DNA of 64,000 bases from Mycolicibacter heraklionensis. GTDB lineage: Bacteria > Actinomycetota > Actinomycetes > Mycobacteriales > Mycobacteriaceae. The notes under the pieces were generated by a model. That model was not told where the DNA came from and searched no databases. It worked only from the letters and a program-made list of their open reading frames with translations. Shown here in pieces: positions 62,063 to 64,000 of the stretch. The position numbers and the translations under genes were made by a program. The DNA lies in the NCBI GenBank assembly GCA_001673575.1, contig LZME01000023.1, positions 1 to 64,000 of the forward strand, in the 5' to 3' direction. The first letter of the stretch is position 1. Each line of letters begins with the position of its first letter.

Positions 62063-63735
62063 TGGGCGACTTCTGGCGCGGCCTGCTCAAAGGATCGCTG
62101 GGCCCACCCGACAACGACTCGCGGTTCCTGCTGGACGTGCAGTCGCGGGAGCTGCCCGGCGAGAAGACGATGCGCCGGTATGCAATCGATGACGAGGTCG
62201 ACCTGGTGGTCATCGGCGCCGGAGCCGGGGGATCGGTGCTGGCGCAGCGACTGGCACGGGCCGGCTGGCGCACCGTGATCATTGAGGCAGGACCGTTCTG
62301 GCATCCCGACACCGACTGGGTCTCCGACGAAGCCGGAGCGCATCCGCTGTACTGGACGCAGAAGCGCATTATCGGAGGCGACGACCCGATCGAGTTGGGC
62401 AAGAACAATTCCGGTCGGGGCGTCGGTGGCTCGATGGTGCATTACGCCGGTTACTGTCCACGCTTTCACCCGAGCGATTTGCGGACATTCAGCCTTGACG
62501 GCGTCGGTGCGGATTGGCCGATCGCCTACGAGGACATCCGTCGTCACTACGAAGTACTCGAGGCCGAATTGCCGGTCGCGGGGCAGAACTGGCCTTGGGG
62601 GTATCCGCACCGTTACCCGTCGTCGCCGCACCCGATCTCCGGTGCCGCGTCCAAACTGTGGGAAGGCGCCCGCAATCTGGGTATCGAGATGCGGGTGGGT
62701 CCGGTCGGAATCGTCAACGGCACCTTCGGAAACCGCCCGCACTGTATCTACCGCGGCTACTGCTTGCAGGGCTGCAAGGTCAACGCCAAGGCCAGCCCGT
62801 ACGTCACCCACCTGCCCGACGCGCTGGCACACGGTGTGGAGATCCGTGCGGACTGCATGGCCTCGCGCATTGAACTCGACGACACCGGAGCGGCGCGTGG
62901 CGTGGTCTACTACGACAACAACGGTGCCGAGAACCTGCAGCGCGCAAAGGTCGTGGCGGTCGCCGGGTACTCGATCGAAACCCCACGGCTGCTGTTGAAT
63001 TCGATCAGCCCGCGGTTCCCGCACGGCCTGGGGAACAACTCCGATCAGGTCGGCCGCTACGTCATGGTCCAAGGCGCTGCGCAGACCGCGGGCCGATGGC
63101 CGCAGGAGCTGCGGATGTATAAGGCCCCGCCGCCGCAGGTGACCAGCGAGCAGTTCTACGAAACCGACACCGCCCGAGGATTCGCCCGCGGATTCTCCAT
63201 CCAGACCGTGTCGCCGCTGCCGATCGGCTGGTCGGAGCACGTGCTCGCCGACGGGCACTGGGGCCGAGCGATGCGCGAATATATGCGCGACTACAACCAC
63301 TGGAGCACGATCGGCGTACTCAACGAACTGCTGCCCCTGCCGGACAACAGGATCACCCTGGCCGACGAAGTCGATGGCTACGGGATCCCGGTGGCCCGAA
63401 TGGACTACACCCGCTGCGACAACGACAAGGCGAACATGGCCTACTCGACCCGGGTGATCACGGAGATCCTGCACGCGGCCGGCGCCCAGGACGTATTGAC
63501 CATCCAGCGTTACGCCCACCTGATCGGCGGCGCCCGGATGGGCACTGCGCCGGAGAACTCGGTCGTCGATGCCGACCACCGGGTGTGGGGGGTGCCCAAC
63601 CTGTTCATCGCCGACGGCTCGGTCTGCCCGACGCAGGGGTCGGCCAATCCGGCGCTGACCATCATGGCGCTGGCTTCTCGGCTCGCCGAACGCCTCGCCG
63701 GAAAGCGCATCTCGAAGAAGGGAGTCCAGCCATGA
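62062..63735 (+). CDS. GMC-family FAD oxidoreductase (gluconate dehydrogenase-like)
   Basis: 557 residues. FAD motif VVIGAGAGGSVLAQRLARAG at about residues 49-68, GVGGSMVHYAGYCPRFHPSD, the Cys-containing YRGYCLQGCKVNAKAS, and the C-terminal GMC domain with YAHLIGGARMGTAP (active-site His) and FIADGSVCPTQGSANPALTIMALA. Oxidises an alcohol or sugar; the electron acceptor may be the membrane partner. GTG 62062. Overlaps the SDR start (ATGA). Confidence 0.93.
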   Translation: MGDFWRGLLKGSLGPPDNDSRFLLDVQSRELPGEKTMRRYAIDDEVDLVVIGAGAGGSVLAQRLARAGWRTVIIEAGPFWHPDTDWVSDEAGAHPLYWTQKRIIGGDDPIELGKNNSGRGVGGSMVHYAGYCPRFHPSDLRTFSLDGVGADWPIAYEDIRRHYEVLEAELPVAGQNWPWGYPHRYPSSPHPISGAASKLWEGARNLGIEMRVGPVGIVNGTFGNRPHCIYRGYCLQGCKVNAKASPYVTHLPDALAHGVEIRADCMASRIELDDTGAARGVVYYDNNGAENLQRAKVVAVAGYSIETPRLLLNSISPRFPHGLGNNSDQVGRYVMVQGAAQTAGRWPQELRMYKAPPPQVTSEQFYETDTARGFARGFSIQTVSPLPIGWSEHVLADGHWGRAMREYMRDYNHWSTIGVLNELLPLPDNRITLADEVDGYGIPVARMDYTRCDNDKANMAYSTRVITEILHAAGAQDVLTIQRYAHLIGGARMGTAPENSVVDADHRVWGVPNLFIADGSVCPTQGSANPALTIMALASRLAERLAGKRISKKGVQP

Positions 63736-64000
63736 CACAGACCGTCGTCGTCACCGGAGCCAGCGCCGGGATCGGCCGGGCCGTTGCACAGTTGTACGGC
63801 AAACGCGGCGCCAATGTCGCCCTGCTCGCGCGCGGTGAGGCAGGCCTGCGCGGCGCGGCGCGTGATGTCGAAGAGGCCGGGGGCACCGCGCTGCCCATTC
63901 CCACCGACGTCGCCGACCCCGACGCGGTGGCGGCCGCCGCCGATCGTATCGAGGCCGAGTTCGGGCCGATCGACACCTGGATCAACGTCGCCTTCGCATC
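63732..64000 (+). CDS. Short-chain dehydrogenase/reductase (partial, runs off the window)
   Basis: The first 89 residues. Rossmann motif VVVTGASAGIGRAVAQLYGKRG (TGxxxGIG), DVxxP-type turn in IPTDVADPDAV, and DTWINVAF where NNAG is usual, a variant found in one SDR subgroup. NADP-type preference is suggested by LLARGEAGL after the second strand. Fourth gene of the SigF-type GMC operon. Confidence 0.88.
   Translation, partial: MTQTVVVTGASAGIGRAVAQLYGKRGANVALLARGEAGLRGAARDVEEAGGTALPIPTDVADPDAVAAAADRIEAEFGPIDTWINVAFA

Noticed and set aside
61939..63738. 599-codon minus-strand frame opposite the GMC dehydrogenase
   Set aside because: Shadow frame; no recognisable domain, and the opposite strand has an intact GMC enzyme in an overlapping operon.

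Overview
The window is high-GC mycobacterial DNA. Gene content and order follow the Mycobacterium tuberculosis segment Rv3311 to Rv3286c: Rv3311-like, upp, pmmB, deoD/punA, an Ami amidohydrolase, Rv3304, lpdA, glpD2, Rv3300c-like pseudouridine synthase, nei, lhr, Rv3289c-like, usfY, rsbW (usfX), sigF. PE-PPE-domain hydrolases, antigen-85-type, cutinase, MPT63-type and hemophore-type secreted proteins support a Mycobacterium in the broad sense. The species cannot be named from the sequence. sapM, phoY1 and lat/lrpA/pcd, expected from this comparison, are absent, and other genes sit in their places.

Layout. 1-650: edge of the Rv3311-like gene, disrupted by a perfect 77-bp inverted repeat that looks like a contig-end fold-back. 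831-5293: three tandem secreted PE-PPE-type hydrolases. 5311-15061: housekeeping block (nucleotide salvage, phosphohexomutase, a GT39-like membrane glycosyltransferase, amidohydrolase, quinone-reductase-like LpdA, glycerol-3-phosphate dehydrogenase). 15220-17673: two paralogous secreted proteins of unknown function, each with its own promoter and a terminator behind it. 17974-25980: NhaA antiporter, pseudouridine synthase, a low-complexity lipoprotein, and the DNA repair pair lhr-nei. 26087-30718: small membrane and secreted proteins, a GlnR-like regulator, CsbD, then usfY-rsbW-sigF. 30725-63735: a long accessory stress island of oxidoreductases, cutinases, a truncated DUF1360 gene, a cytochrome b/molybdopterin reductase, DJ-1, hemerythrin, a mycolyltransferase, glycosyltransferases, ANTAR, STAS and MEDS regulators, MPT63-like, UdgX, a TPP enzyme, MerR/Hsp20 and a GMC dehydrogenase operon. 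The window ends inside an SDR gene.

The main observation is that the 30 kb downstream of sigF is saturated with promoters of the SigF type (GTTT, 15-16 bases, GGGTA). I find ten with an exact GTTT and GGGTA, on both strands, and eight weaker ones. In five genes or small ORFs after an exact or near-exact promoter, and two after a GGGTA -10 with a poor -35, the start codon begins exactly 9 bases after the -10 hexamer. That implies leaderless transcripts, including two undescribed small ORFs in front of rsbW-sigF and udgX. The same island carries at least six partner-switching or ANTAR sensor proteins (STAS, STAS-HATPase, MEDS-HATPase, MEDS-STAS, GAF-ANTAR, PAS-ANTAR), besides RsbW itself. I read the island as a physically clustered SigF regulon with its own signalling network. 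Several genes in it are decaying: a MHS/ProP-like transporter, a second glycosyltransferase, and a DUF1360 protein stopped by a Cys-to-TGA change.

No rRNA, tRNA, CRISPR array, insertion sequence or phage gene was recognised.
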